Below, in pieces: positions 17,197 through 24,712 of a stretch of DNA of 34,713 nt (the stretch's first letter is position 1; the number at the start of each line of letters is the position of its first letter). Source of the DNA: Paludibacteraceae bacterium (GTDB lineage: Bacteria > Bacteroidota > Bacteroidia > Bacteroidales > Paludibacteraceae); contig JAKSKX010000022.1 of NCBI GenBank assembly GCA_024401535.1, positions 1-34,713 of the forward strand, given 5' to 3'. A model generated the notes under the pieces. It made no database searches. It saw nothing but the letters and a program-made list of their open reading frames with translations, and was not told the DNA's origin. The position numbers and the translations under genes are program-made.

Positions 17197-17270
17197 GGCT
17201 CGTTAGCTCAACTGAATAGAGTATTTGACTACGGATCAAAAGGTTACAGGTTTGAATCCTGTACGAGTCA
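17197..17270 (+). tRNA. tRNA-Arg(ACG), copy 2
   Basis: Identical to copy 1 except that acceptor pair 4:69 is T-A instead of C-G, a compensatory double change that keeps the stem. It starts 17 bases after copy 1 and shares the promoter and the downstream terminator. Confidence 0.95.
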
Positions 17271-17315
17271 CAAATTCAAACGTGTGTTTGAGTACATTGT
17301 GTTAGTGTGAAACGG

Positions 17316-17346
17316 AAAGGAAGATTCTTTTGAGTCTTCCTTTTTT
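17316..17346 (+). terminator. Rho-independent terminator of the tRNA operon
   Basis: Twelve-base arms (17316-17327 and 17332-17343, one T-G pair) with a TTTT loop and a following T run. It lies 40 bases before rnz. Confidence 0.9.
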
Positions 17347-17385
17347 AATACTATTTAAACGCAATATAGTTCGAGATTATTGTTC

Positions 17386-18300
17386 ATGGAAAAATACTTA
17401 CTCAAAATACTTGGTTCGGGTGCTGCCTTGCCTTCAAACCTTTCCAATCAGTCTGCGCAGGTGTTGTCAATGTGCGGACGCAACTATATGATTGACTGCG
17501 GAGAGAATGCCCAGGCTATGCTCAGAAAGTATAATGTCAATCACTCCAAGCTGAACCATATCTTTATTTCGCACTTGCACGGAGACCATTGTTTCGGACT
17601 GCTTGGTTTGATTTCTACGCTTGACATGTTGGGTAGAATGTGCGACATTACAGTTTTCTCTCATCCCGGGTTGGAGGAGATGATGAAGCCGATGATGGCG
17701 CACTTCTTCAAAGGTCTGCATTTCAATGTCCACTTCGAGGAGTTCGCTCCAGGCAAGCATGAACTGATATACGACTGCAACGGGTTGGAGGTTTACACTG
17801 TTCCGTTGAAGCATACCATTCATTCTTCGGGTTTTGTGTTCAAGGAGAAGGAAAAGCAAAGACACATTATTCGCAGTAAGGTTGACTTCTATCAGGTTCC
17901 AGTGCGAATGCTCCAGCATATCAAGAACGGTGGAGATTTCGTAACAGAAGAGGGCAAGGTTATCCCTAATTCAGAACTTACTGCATCTGCCGACCCGATT
18001 CGTTCGTTTGCATACATCTCTGATACGGCAAAGAGCGAAAGGATAGTGGAATACATTAGCGGTGTGGATTTGCTTTTCCACGAATCTACATTCCTTGACA
18101 TTAACAAGGCCAGAGCCAAGCAGACGCTCCATTCTACGGCTCGTCAGGCCGCAGAGATTGCAAAGTTGGCTGATGCAAAGAAGTTGGTTCTCGGCCATTT
18201 CTCTGCTAGATACAAGTCAAGGGAAGAGTTCCTGTCCGAGGCAAGAGAGATTTTTGAAAACTGCAGTTTAGGCAATGACGGTGCAGAGTTCGAGTTTTAG
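17386..18300 (+). CDS. rnz: Ribonuclease Z
   Basis: Metallo-beta-lactamase-fold endonuclease that cuts tRNA precursors 3' of the discriminator base. The zinc motif is SHLHGDH (His63, His65, Asp67, His68), with further ligands in VPLKHTIHSSGF, ISDTAKS and LGHFSARY; HESTF is the late family motif. The 304-residue length is typical of short-form RNase Z. The ATG at 17386 is preferred to an in-frame TTG at 17380. It lies directly after two tRNA genes that do not encode CCA, which are plausible substrates. No clear promoter consensus is visible in the gap, so read-through past the tRNA terminator is possible. Confidence 0.95.
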   Translation: MEKYLLKILGSGAALPSNLSNQSAQVLSMCGRNYMIDCGENAQAMLRKYNVNHSKLNHIFISHLHGDHCFGLLGLISTLDMLGRMCDITVFSHPGLEEMMKPMMAHFFKGLHFNVHFEEFAPGKHELIYDCNGLEVYTVPLKHTIHSSGFVFKEKEKQRHIIRSKVDFYQVPVRMLQHIKNGGDFVTEEGKVIPNSELTASADPIRSFAYISDTAKSERIVEYISGVDLLFHESTFLDINKARAKQTLHSTARQAAEIAKLADAKKLVLGHFSARYKSREEFLSEAREIFENCSLGNDGAEFEF

Positions 18301-18322
18301 CGGACTCTGCACCTCCTTTTTC
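18280..18322 (+). terminator. Rho-independent terminator overlapping the rnz 3' end
   Basis: GGTGCAGAGT (18280-18289) is complementary to 18304-18313, and CCTTTTTCT follows. The left arm lies inside the last codons of rnz. Confidence 0.8.
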
Positions 18323-19557
18323 TATACCATATAGCCGATTTTGTTTTTCATGAAGTGGCCGGCAGTGTAAAGGCTGAACATCACTATTGCCATCACGTTT
18401 ATTATCGAGCCGAATATATAGACCTCTGACAAGAGGAACTGCTTAGTAATTGCTCCGGCCGAGAATATGCCTATGCCTACACCGATTTCCCATGAAGTGA
18501 GGTATGTGCTTGTTGCGCTACCTCTCTGGCTGTTTGTTCCAAGAGCCACGAACAGCGTGTTATATGCCGGGAATATGATTCCGTATCCTATGCCGATTGT
18601 CAGTGCCGAGAGCAGGAATACGCTCTCCTTGAACCCAACAGACACATCGAACATCGGCAGCAGTCCAAGGGACGCAAACGCCAGAGTCGCTATTGCCGAA
18701 CCGACTTGAATCACTTGTACGAGGTAGCCCTTGTCAACTAGCTTTCCCGAAAACACCCTTGAGCCTGCAATTCCTATAGCCATGAAGGAATAGAACATTC
18801 CTGTCGATACAGTCAGCTCAAGTTCCTTGGTGTATAGCGAAATGTAGTTCATTGTAATTCCGTAGGTTATCGAAAGAAGCACAAGATTTATGCCTGCCGG
18901 GATTCCGTTCCTCAGAAAGAAGCGGTCCATAGAAATCGCAGGTCTCTCTACCGGCGGACGATACTTTGTCACGATGAAATATGCAGTTATACAGGCGAGC
19001 AGACTCACGCCAAAGGCAACCCAGAATATGGACTGGAAGCGGTAGTCGGCCCCTATGTTGTCGTGCAGATACATTCCTACGCCCGGACCTATAGCCATTG
19101 CCAGGTTGTTTGACCATCCATAGTAGCCCAGACCTTCGCCTCTTCGCTTCGATGGGATTACGTCTATGACGATGGTGTTGCCGGCTATGGTTACCATTCC
19201 GAAGGCAAGTCCGTGTACTATTCTGCAGAGGGCAAAGACAATAAGGCTCGCCGCAACCTGGTAGGATAGGAACACCCCGCAGAACAATATCAGTGAAGCC
19301 ATGAAAAGCGTCTTGCGTGGGAAACTGTCGATCAGGTATGCCGAGAAAGGTCTGATTAGCAGTGCCGACACCACATAGACCGAAAGCACAAGTCCGAGCC
19401 TCGTTCCGCTTGCATCGAACCTTTCGGTAAGGTACAGTGCCAGTGTGGAGACTATCAGATAAAAGCTGAAGTACAGAAGAAAGTTTGATATACAACAGCA
19501 GATATAGTTCTTGTTGAGCAGCTTTGACTCTTCTTCAAGTTCGTTTTGTGTGTTCAT
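18322..19557 (-). CDS. MFS transporter
   Basis: A 411-residue protein with about twelve membrane segments. The loop 2-3 motif region reads SAYLIDSFPRKTLFM, a derivative of the MFS signature GxxxDRxGRR, and GEGLGYYGWSNNLAMAIGPGVGMYL lies near the fifth helix, as in drug- or sugar-efflux-type MFS proteins of Bacteroidota. The substrate cannot be told. ATG 19557 is preferred; a longer in-frame start at 19599 overlaps the upstream gene. It follows the DUF486 gene after one base, so the two form a leftward operon. Confidence 0.9.
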   Translation of the reverse strand: MNTQNELEEESKLLNKNYICCCISNFLLYFSFYLIVSTLALYLTERFDASGTRLGLVLSVYVVSALLIRPFSAYLIDSFPRKTLFMASLILFCGVFLSYQVAASLIVFALCRIVHGLAFGMVTIAGNTIVIDVIPSKRRGEGLGYYGWSNNLAMAIGPGVGMYLHDNIGADYRFQSIFWVAFGVSLLACITAYFIVTKYRPPVERPAISMDRFFLRNGIPAGINLVLLSITYGITMNYISLYTKELELTVSTGMFYSFMAIGIAGSRVFSGKLVDKGYLVQVIQVGSAIATLAFASLGLLPMFDVSVGFKESVFLLSALTIGIGYGIIFPAYNTLFVALGTNSQRGSATSTYLTSWEIGVGIGIFSAGAITKQFLLSEVYIFGSIINVMAIVMFSLYTAGHFMKNKIGYMV

Positions 19558-19558
19558 T

Positions 19559-19939
19559 CTATTTCTTTGTGTCCATGAATGCGAAGAATACAGCCGCAAG
19601 AATCAGCACGAAGGCAACGATGTGGTTCCATTTCAAGCTCTCGCCCTGAAATACTGTTGTGGCTATGATTGTGAAGACTATTAGCGAGACAGCCTCCTGG
19701 ATTACCTTCAACTGCATCAGCGAGAATGGTCCGCCGTTAATCTGCGAGCCGATTCTGTTTGCCGGAATCATGAAGCAGTACTCGAACAGCGCCAGTCCCC
19801 ACGACATGAGGATAATGAGTATTAGCGGCCAGTCCTGACCGATGTTCATCTCTTTGAGCTTCAAGTTTCCGTACCAGGCGAATGTCATCACCACATTAGA
19901 ACATATAAGAAGCAGAATTGTTTGAATTATCTTGTCCAT
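19559..19939 (-). CDS. DUF486 (DMT-like) small membrane protein
   Basis: A 126-residue protein with four membrane segments. MTFAWYGNLKL, SWGLALFEYCFMIPANRIG and SLMQLKVIQEAVSL are the DUF486 signatures. The family resembles small drug/metabolite transporters; its substrate is unknown. The open frame continues upstream to 20128, but the family N-terminus and a -7 element 24 bases before ATG 19939 support this start. Confidence 0.9.
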   Translation of the reverse strand: MDKIIQTILLLICSNVVMTFAWYGNLKLKEMNIGQDWPLILIILMSWGLALFEYCFMIPANRIGSQINGGPFSLMQLKVIQEAVSLIVFTIIATTVFQGESLKWNHIVAFVLILAAVFFAFMDTKK

Positions 19940-19962
19940 ACGATTTTGTTTTTTTGCGGGTG

Positions 19963-19970
19963 CAAAAATA
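19963..19970 (-). promoter_or_regulatory. -7 element of the DUF486-MFS operon
   Basis: TATTTTTG on the minus strand, 24 bases before the DUF486 start. No TTG was found at the right distance. Confidence 0.55.
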
Positions 19971-20363
19971 CTACAATTTGAGATTCTTTCGTGTAAAAGG
20001 TGCGACCATTTTTGCATCTTGCTCCGGTTTAAATTCCGAAGTCGCGTGCTATTCCAATCATAGGCAGGCGAAAGGCTGGCATACATTTGTCGGAGCTGTG
20101 TCCGTCGGCCTCTTGCTAGAAGCCTCAACTTTCATTTTTATGGGTGTAGCCTTAGGGTTCCGTTTCGCAAAGTCTCTTTTCCTCTATATGGCTGTCTATT
20201 GCGAGCCGAGAAACTGCAGGCTTGGTGTTGCCCTGCCTTTCTTCGCATTGTTGGTTGTCGGCTCAAGTTTTGTGTTCAAGGTGTGCCTTCCACAGTCTGT
20301 CTTTTCTTTCTTAAGGTCTATTTTTTTTGTTTTGTCTTTTTTGAACATAAATGGAAAAGTCGT
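19971..20363. other. 393-base stretch without a confident gene
   Basis: A plus-strand frame is open across it (19918-20406, hydrophobic in parts), and a minus-strand extension of the DUF486 frame covers its left part, but neither has a supported start, a promoter or a family match. The plus frame begins inside the DUF486 gene on the other strand and ends within the hairpin of the left 97-bp repeat. It may be part of a longer dispersed repeat. Confidence 0.5.
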
Positions 20364-20460
20364 AATATCGAACGAACCATATAAAACAAAAATTATCCAT
20401 TTTTAGATAGCATGAAAGCTAACTAAAAAAGGATAATCACACAAACTTAACACTAATACC
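20364..20460. repeat. 97-bp direct repeat, left copy, with 20-bp-arm hairpin
   Basis: Differs from the right copy by one base (G20374 versus T24723). It contains an imperfect inverted repeat (arms 20392-20411 and 20418-20437, two mismatches, ATGAAA loop) flanked by AAAACAAAAA on the left, so on the minus strand it looks like a Rho-independent terminator. Weaker similarity (GAAAAGT) extends about ten bases further left in both copies. Confidence 0.95.
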
Positions 20461-20567
20461 ATTTGTAAGTTTGTTACTGTCTATAAATAAATTAGTTATT
20501 CTTTCAAACTACCAAACATACACTTGATATAACCACGAATAAGGTCTTTATAGGAAAAAAACACTAA

Positions 20568-21126
20568 ATGAAAAATATAGAAACTTTGTTTATAACTGAG
20601 GAACTTTTGAAATTATATGGCACAACATCGAAAAATGTGAGTGTTGATAAATTGCTTCCTTATGCCTATATTGCACAATCATACTATATTGCCCCCCCTA
20701 CTAGGTAAAAGGCTTACTGAAGCCCTAAAAACAGCCATAGAGGAAGAAGAACTAACAGATGAATTAAAGGCCTTGATAATCAAAATTGCGCCACCATTGG
20801 CTAGCTATATTGAATATTTATCCATTCGCTCTCTCGCATACACCATAACAGAAAAAGGCATCACTAAAGGAAAAAGTGAAAATTCCGAATCTATAAATGA
20901 AAAGGAGCTTGCCGAGTATATGATTGACATAAAAAACAAAGCAGAAATGGGAATTGAATTACTTCAAAAATACCTATGTGAGTGCAGAGAAATGTATGAA
21001 TGGAATCCTGTGTATGAATGTGACTTCGAAAAATTCAATAAGACTGATGATGGAAAAAAGAATGATACTGCCAAGTTGATATACTTTCCGAAACGAAAGA
21101 AAGGATGTGGAAAATGCGAAGGCTAA
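20568..21126 (+). pseudogene. DUF6712-like phage structural protein, frameshifted at a C7 run
   Basis: The frame from ATG 20568 gives MKNIETLFITEELLKLYG and onward to YYIAPPTR, then stops. The frame one base later continues from 20692 as LLGKRLTEALKTAIEEEE to 21126 (KKGCGKCEG). Removing one C from the run of seven C at 20692-20698 joins them into one protein of about 185 residues ending in a cysteine- and lysine-rich tail. The joined sequence resembles, from memory, small proteins of the DUF6712 type encoded among the structural genes of Bacteroidota phages; I cannot confirm the family by search. The frameshift may be decay, a sequencing error or, less likely, slippage control. Confidence 0.6.
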
Positions 21127-21533
21127 TTCTATTTATTTGTGTTGTTTCAGGTATTTTTTTAGTTCTTGTAAGACCATATATAAGCCTATTGAAACAGTAA
21201 GATACGACACACTATACAAAAGTATATTCACTTTCGATACTCTAATTGAAAGGGACACACTAAGAGAAATACAAAAGGGTGATACTATAAGAGAGAGAAA
21301 AAACAAAGTATGTGTACAAGGTCAAAGTTAAGTATGACACGCTAATAGAAACAAAAATAGATACGATTTTAAAAATTGAAGAAATACCACAACAACCCAC
21401 AAAAAAAGAAATATTCTATCAATTCATAGGTCAGTGGATTTTTTGGATTTTATTGGTTCTTTTGTTTTGTTATTTTGCTTATAAAGTAATATGGAAAAAA
21501 TTAAAAATTCTTAGTTGTAAAAAAAAAAAATAG
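21114..21533 (+). pseudogene. Putative spanin-like phage lipoprotein, broken by two homopolymer indels
   Basis: ATG 21114 starts MRRLILFICVVSGIF. One extra T in the T7 run at 21154-21160 would continue it as FFSSCKTIYKPIETVRYDTLY, creating a lipobox (FSSC). One fewer A in the A6 run at 21298-21303 would then join it to the frame ending at 21533, which holds EIPQQPTKKEIFYQ and the membrane segment WIFWILLVLLFCYFAYKVIW. The repaired protein has about 139 residues: a lipoprotein signal, a strand-rich linker with DTL/DTI repeats, and a C-terminal transmembrane helix. That is the architecture of phage unimolecular spanins, and similar DTL/DSI-repeat proteins are common in Bacteroidota prophages. 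It overlaps the end of the preceding gene by 13 bases, as phage genes often do. Confidence 0.6.
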
Positions 21534-21544
21534 TTTCCCTTTAG

Positions 21545-21575
21545 TTGTAAAAATCTAAATTTCTTTTTAATTTTG
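21545..21575 (+). promoter_or_regulatory. Promoter of the small gene at 21.6 kb
   Basis: TTG at 21545-21547, 20-base spacer, TAATTTTG at 21568-21575. This is a complete Bacteroidota promoter inside the AT-rich block. Transcription should start near 21582, which excludes start codons before that point. Confidence 0.8.
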
Positions 21576-21596
21576 CTAATGAAAAAAATGCTGAAA

Positions 21597-21911
21597 ATGA
21601 GAAAGAAATGTAAAACAATGCAGGTTGAGGTGCAGAACCGTTGCTTCACCGCTGAATTTGTGCCAATGAGGGAGTATCAATCCTGGCTTATAGATGAGGT
21701 GACTGAGATAGTCCACAACTCTTATGTAGAAGGAAACGAGGAGTTCAATAATTGGGCAAAGAACTTTGAGAGAGAAGAGGCAGAGTTTGAAGTGAATATG
21801 GAGTTCTGTGTTGATTATATGGAAGATGATAGAACAGAAATACCAATGGAGGAAGCAAAAAATTATTTATATTCCCACGTAAAAACAATAATTAAGAATT
21901 GGTATATTTAA
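21597..21911 (+). CDS. Small acidic protein of unknown function
   Basis: A protein of about 104 residues: a basic start (MRKKCKTM), then VQNRCFTAEFVPMREYQSW and an acidic helical part rich in Glu. I recognise no family. The start is uncertain: ATG 21588, 21597 and 21618 all lie after the inferred transcript start. Its TAA at 21909-21911 is followed without a gap, in the same frame, by HsdR-like coding sequence, so this gene and promoter may have been joined to a broken hsdR by a rearrangement. It is AT-rich, unlike the HsdR part. Confidence 0.6.
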   Translation: MRKKCKTMQVEVQNRCFTAEFVPMREYQSWLIDEVTEIVHNSYVEGNEEFNNWAKNFEREEAEFEVNMEFCVDYMEDDRTEIPMEEAKNYLYSHVKTIIKNWYI

Positions 21912-21968
21912 GGGAAAAAGGGCCAAGTCCTGCCGCTGAAGGCGTGCATAGAGGTTGAGGTCGATGGA

Positions 21969-24611
21969 ATGCCGTCGGCAAGCAAAACGGGCTATGCCGA
22001 CTATGTGCTGTTCGGCAGCAACGGCAGACCGCTTGCCGTAGTCGAGGCCAAGCGCACATCCAAGTCAGCGGACGCAGGCAAGCACCAGGCGGAACTCTAT
22101 GCCGACAGCCTCGAGGCGAAGTACGGAGTCCGCCCTGTAATATACTATACAAACGGCTTTGAAACATATATAGTTGACGGGCTAGGCTATCCGCCAAGAA
22201 GGCTGTTCAGCTTCCATACTGCGGCCGACCTGGAACTGATGATTCAGAAGCGTGGCAGACACGACATAAACGACTTCAAGGTAAGGGAGAACATAACAGA
22301 CCGAGACTATCAGAAGATGGCAGTCAAGGCAGTCTGCGAGCATTTCAACAGGAAGCACAGAAAGGGTTTGCTCGTAATGGCTACTGGAACGGGAAAGACT
22401 CGCGTGGCAATATCTTTGGTTGACATTCTGACTCGCAACGAGTGGGTCAAGAATGTGCTGTTCCTTGCCGACCGAACTTCTTTGGTAACGCAGGCGCACA
22501 AGAACTTCGTAAAGCTTATGCCAAGCACAACCACCTGCGTGCTGAGTGACGACAGCGAGCATGACCTGAACGCCCGCCTGACATTCTCGACCTACCAGAC
22601 GATGATAAACCACATAGACGCGGAAACCAAGACTTTCAGTGTCGGCAGGTTTGACCTAATCATCATTGACGAGGCTCACCGCAGTATTTTCGGAAAGTAC
22701 GGAGCAATCTTCAACTACTTTGACAGTCTGCTGATTGGACTGACAGCCACACCTAGGGACGAAGTTGACCGAAGCACATACGAGATTTTCGAGATGGAGC
22801 AGGGCGAGCCGAACTTCGCATACGAACTTGAGGAAGCTGTTGCCGACAAATACCTTGTGAACTACAAGGGTTTGAAGCGCGGCTCGAAGATAATGACAGA
22901 CGGAATAAAGTACGCCGACCTTTCCGACGCCGAGCGAAAGCAACTGGAAAAGGTGTTCGATTACGAGAAGACGAAGAAGGCTCTTGACGGGGAATACACA
23001 AGAGACATCGAGTCAGAGGAAATCTTCAAATACATCTTTAACGAGGACACAATTTCGCAGGTTCTGCAGGACTTGATGAAAAACGGCATCAAGGTAAACA
23101 GCGGCGAGGAGATAGGCAAGACAGTAATCTTTGCCTACAACCACCGTCATGCAGAGATGATAGTGGAGAAATTCAACAAGCTGTTCCCTCAATACGGACC
23201 GGACTACTGCGCATTGATAGACAACTATGTAACATACGCAGACAGCCTAATCGAGAATTTTGAAATCAAAAACAAAGAGCCGCAGATAGCCGTTTCGGTT
23301 GATATGCTCGACACGGGAATTGATGTGCCTGAAGTTCTTAACTTGGTGTTCTTCAAGCGAATCCGAAGCAAAATCAAGTTTATGCAGATGGTTGGCCGAG
23401 GCACACGCCTGTGCAAAGACGTGTTCGGTCCAGGCAAAGACAAGGAATGTTTCTATATCTTTGACTGGTGCGGCAACCTTGACTATTTCGGTGAAGGTGG
23501 AGAAGGCGAGGAAGCCAAAGCGTCACTCTCTTTGACAGAAAGAATCTTCCAACTGCGCTCCGAAGTGGCGTATTACCTGCAGTCACAGGATTTTCAGGCT
23601 GACGCCTATGCCAGAAGCCTGCACGACAGCATAAAGATGCAGCTGCGCAGTGCTGTCGAAATTTTGTCAGATACGCATATCTCGGTCAGAACTAAGTGGA
23701 AGGAAGTCTGTCATTTCCGCGAGGACGAGACTTGGCTATGTCTGTCCATTGAGGATGTTGATTCACTGAAGCACGACATTTCCCCGCTTGTCCCCAAGAA
23801 CAAGGCTGACGAGAGTGCCAAGAAGTTCGACCTGCTGATGCTGACAATAGAGCTGGCGTTCATTGACGGAACGACCAAATGCGAAAGACAAAAGAACTCT
23901 GTGCAGACAATAGCGCAGACATTGATTACAAAGAAGGCAACTCTGCCAGCCGTACAGAAGAAGATGGAGATACTGAACGAGGTGCTGAACGAAGTAGCAT
24001 GGGACAACGCCAGCCTGAAATGGTACGAGAAAGTTCGTGAGGAGGTTCGCGAACTGTTGAAATTCCTGACTGACGAAGGTCGCTGGTTTGTGGTGAATAT
24101 CGACGATGTTGTGACTGAGGAGGGCGAATGCGAAGGTATAACGCCTGCAGTCTCGTACAAGCAGAAAGTGTTTGACTTCCTAGCAGAGAACAGGGACCTG
24201 CCCGTATTGCAGAAGATAACCAACATAGAGCAGCTGTCAAGCGAAGATGTAGTCGAGCTAGAACGAATAATGTGGAAGGAACTCGGAAGCAAGGAAGACT
24301 ATGACAAGTTCACCGAAGGCAAGATGTGCGGGCCAAACGTAGCCATATTCATTCGCAGCATTATTGGCGTTGACCGAGACAGGGCAGTCAGGAGATTCAG
24401 CGAACTGATTTCCGTAGCAGAACTGAACTATGAGCAGGAGGAATTCCTGAAATCAATAATCTCTTACGTCTGCGAAAACGGCGACATAACCAAGGAAATC
24501 GTAGTGAACGAAGACCCGTTCGCCTCGGGATTGGAAGACTTCGGCGCTGAATACATGATGCCTTTGGCCAAGTATGTTGACTCGATTCATAATGCAGTCT
24601 TGGCCGGATAA
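21969..24611 (+). CDS. Type I restriction enzyme R subunit (HsdR), 5'-truncated
   Basis: ATP-dependent translocase and nuclease subunit of a type I restriction system. Motifs: the nuclease segment YADYVLF...VVEAKRT (Asp11, Glu26-x-Lys28), Walker A MATGTGKT (137-144), DEAH box IIDEAHRS, motif III GLTATPRDE, VSVDMLDTGIDVP, and motif VI QMVGRGTRL, then a helical C-terminal domain. The family-like reading frame continues upstream of this ATG to 21912 (VLPLKACIEVEVDG), directly after a stop codon, so about 30-40 N-terminal residues of the usual 920-930 are missing and ATG 21969 is internal to the ancestral gene. No hsdM or hsdS is in the window. The nuclease and helicase motifs are intact, so a truncated protein could be made, but the gene is probably non-functional as a restriction system by itself. 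Confidence 0.88.
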   Translation: MPSASKTGYADYVLFGSNGRPLAVVEAKRTSKSADAGKHQAELYADSLEAKYGVRPVIYYTNGFETYIVDGLGYPPRRLFSFHTAADLELMIQKRGRHDINDFKVRENITDRDYQKMAVKAVCEHFNRKHRKGLLVMATGTGKTRVAISLVDILTRNEWVKNVLFLADRTSLVTQAHKNFVKLMPSTTTCVLSDDSEHDLNARLTFSTYQTMINHIDAETKTFSVGRFDLIIIDEAHRSIFGKYGAIFNYFDSLLIGLTATPRDEVDRSTYEIFEMEQGEPNFAYELEEAVADKYLVNYKGLKRGSKIMTDGIKYADLSDAERKQLEKVFDYEKTKKALDGEYTRDIESEEIFKYIFNEDTISQVLQDLMKNGIKVNSGEEIGKTVIFAYNHRHAEMIVEKFNKLFPQYGPDYCALIDNYVTYADSLIENFEIKNKEPQIAVSVDMLDTGIDVPEVLNLVFFKRIRSKIKFMQMVGRGTRLCKDVFGPGKDKECFYIFDWCGNLDYFGEGGEGEEAKASLSLTERIFQLRSEVAYYLQSQDFQADAYARSLHDSIKMQLRSAVEILSDTHISVRTKWKEVCHFREDETWLCLSIEDVDSLKHDISPLVPKNKADESAKKFDLLMLTIELAFIDGTTKCERQKNSVQTIAQTLITKKATLPAVQKKMEILNEVLNEVAWDNASLKWYEKVREEVRELLKFLTDEGRWFVVNIDDVVTEEGECEGITPAVSYKQKVFDFLAENRDLPVLQKITNIEQLSSEDVVELERIMWKELGSKEDYDKFTEGKMCGPNVAIFIRSIIGVDRDRAVRRFSELISVAELNYEQEEFLKSIISYVCENGDITKEIVVNEDPFASGLEDFGAEYMMPLAKYVDSIHNAVLAG

Positions 24612-24647
24612 TACGAGCAAAGAGAATTAAGTTTCTTTGAAACAGAA

Positions 24648-24677
24648 AGAGAGTGGGGTAGGCAAATCCCACTCTCT
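24648..24677 (+). terminator. Possible terminator hairpin after hsdR
   Basis: Ten-base perfect arms (24648-24657 and 24668-24677) with a ten-base loop, 37 bases after the hsdR stop. The downstream sequence lacks a strong T run, so termination is uncertain. Confidence 0.45.
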
Positions 24678-24712
24678 TGCATTTAGCAGTTCGCACATCC
24701 CGAAAAGTGCAG

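Noticed and set aside
19940-20128. N-terminal extension of the DUF486 protein on the minus strand
   Set aside because: It passes through the -7 element at 19963-19970 and adds 63 residues with no family match.
19918-20406. 162-residue plus-strand protein
   Set aside because: It starts inside the DUF486 gene on the other strand, has no promoter and no recognisable domain, and ends inside the repeat hairpin.
20692-20698. Programmed frameshifting or phase variation at the C7 run
   Set aside because: Two further homopolymer breaks in the next gene make decay or sequencing error simpler; no slippery-site stimulator structure was recognised.
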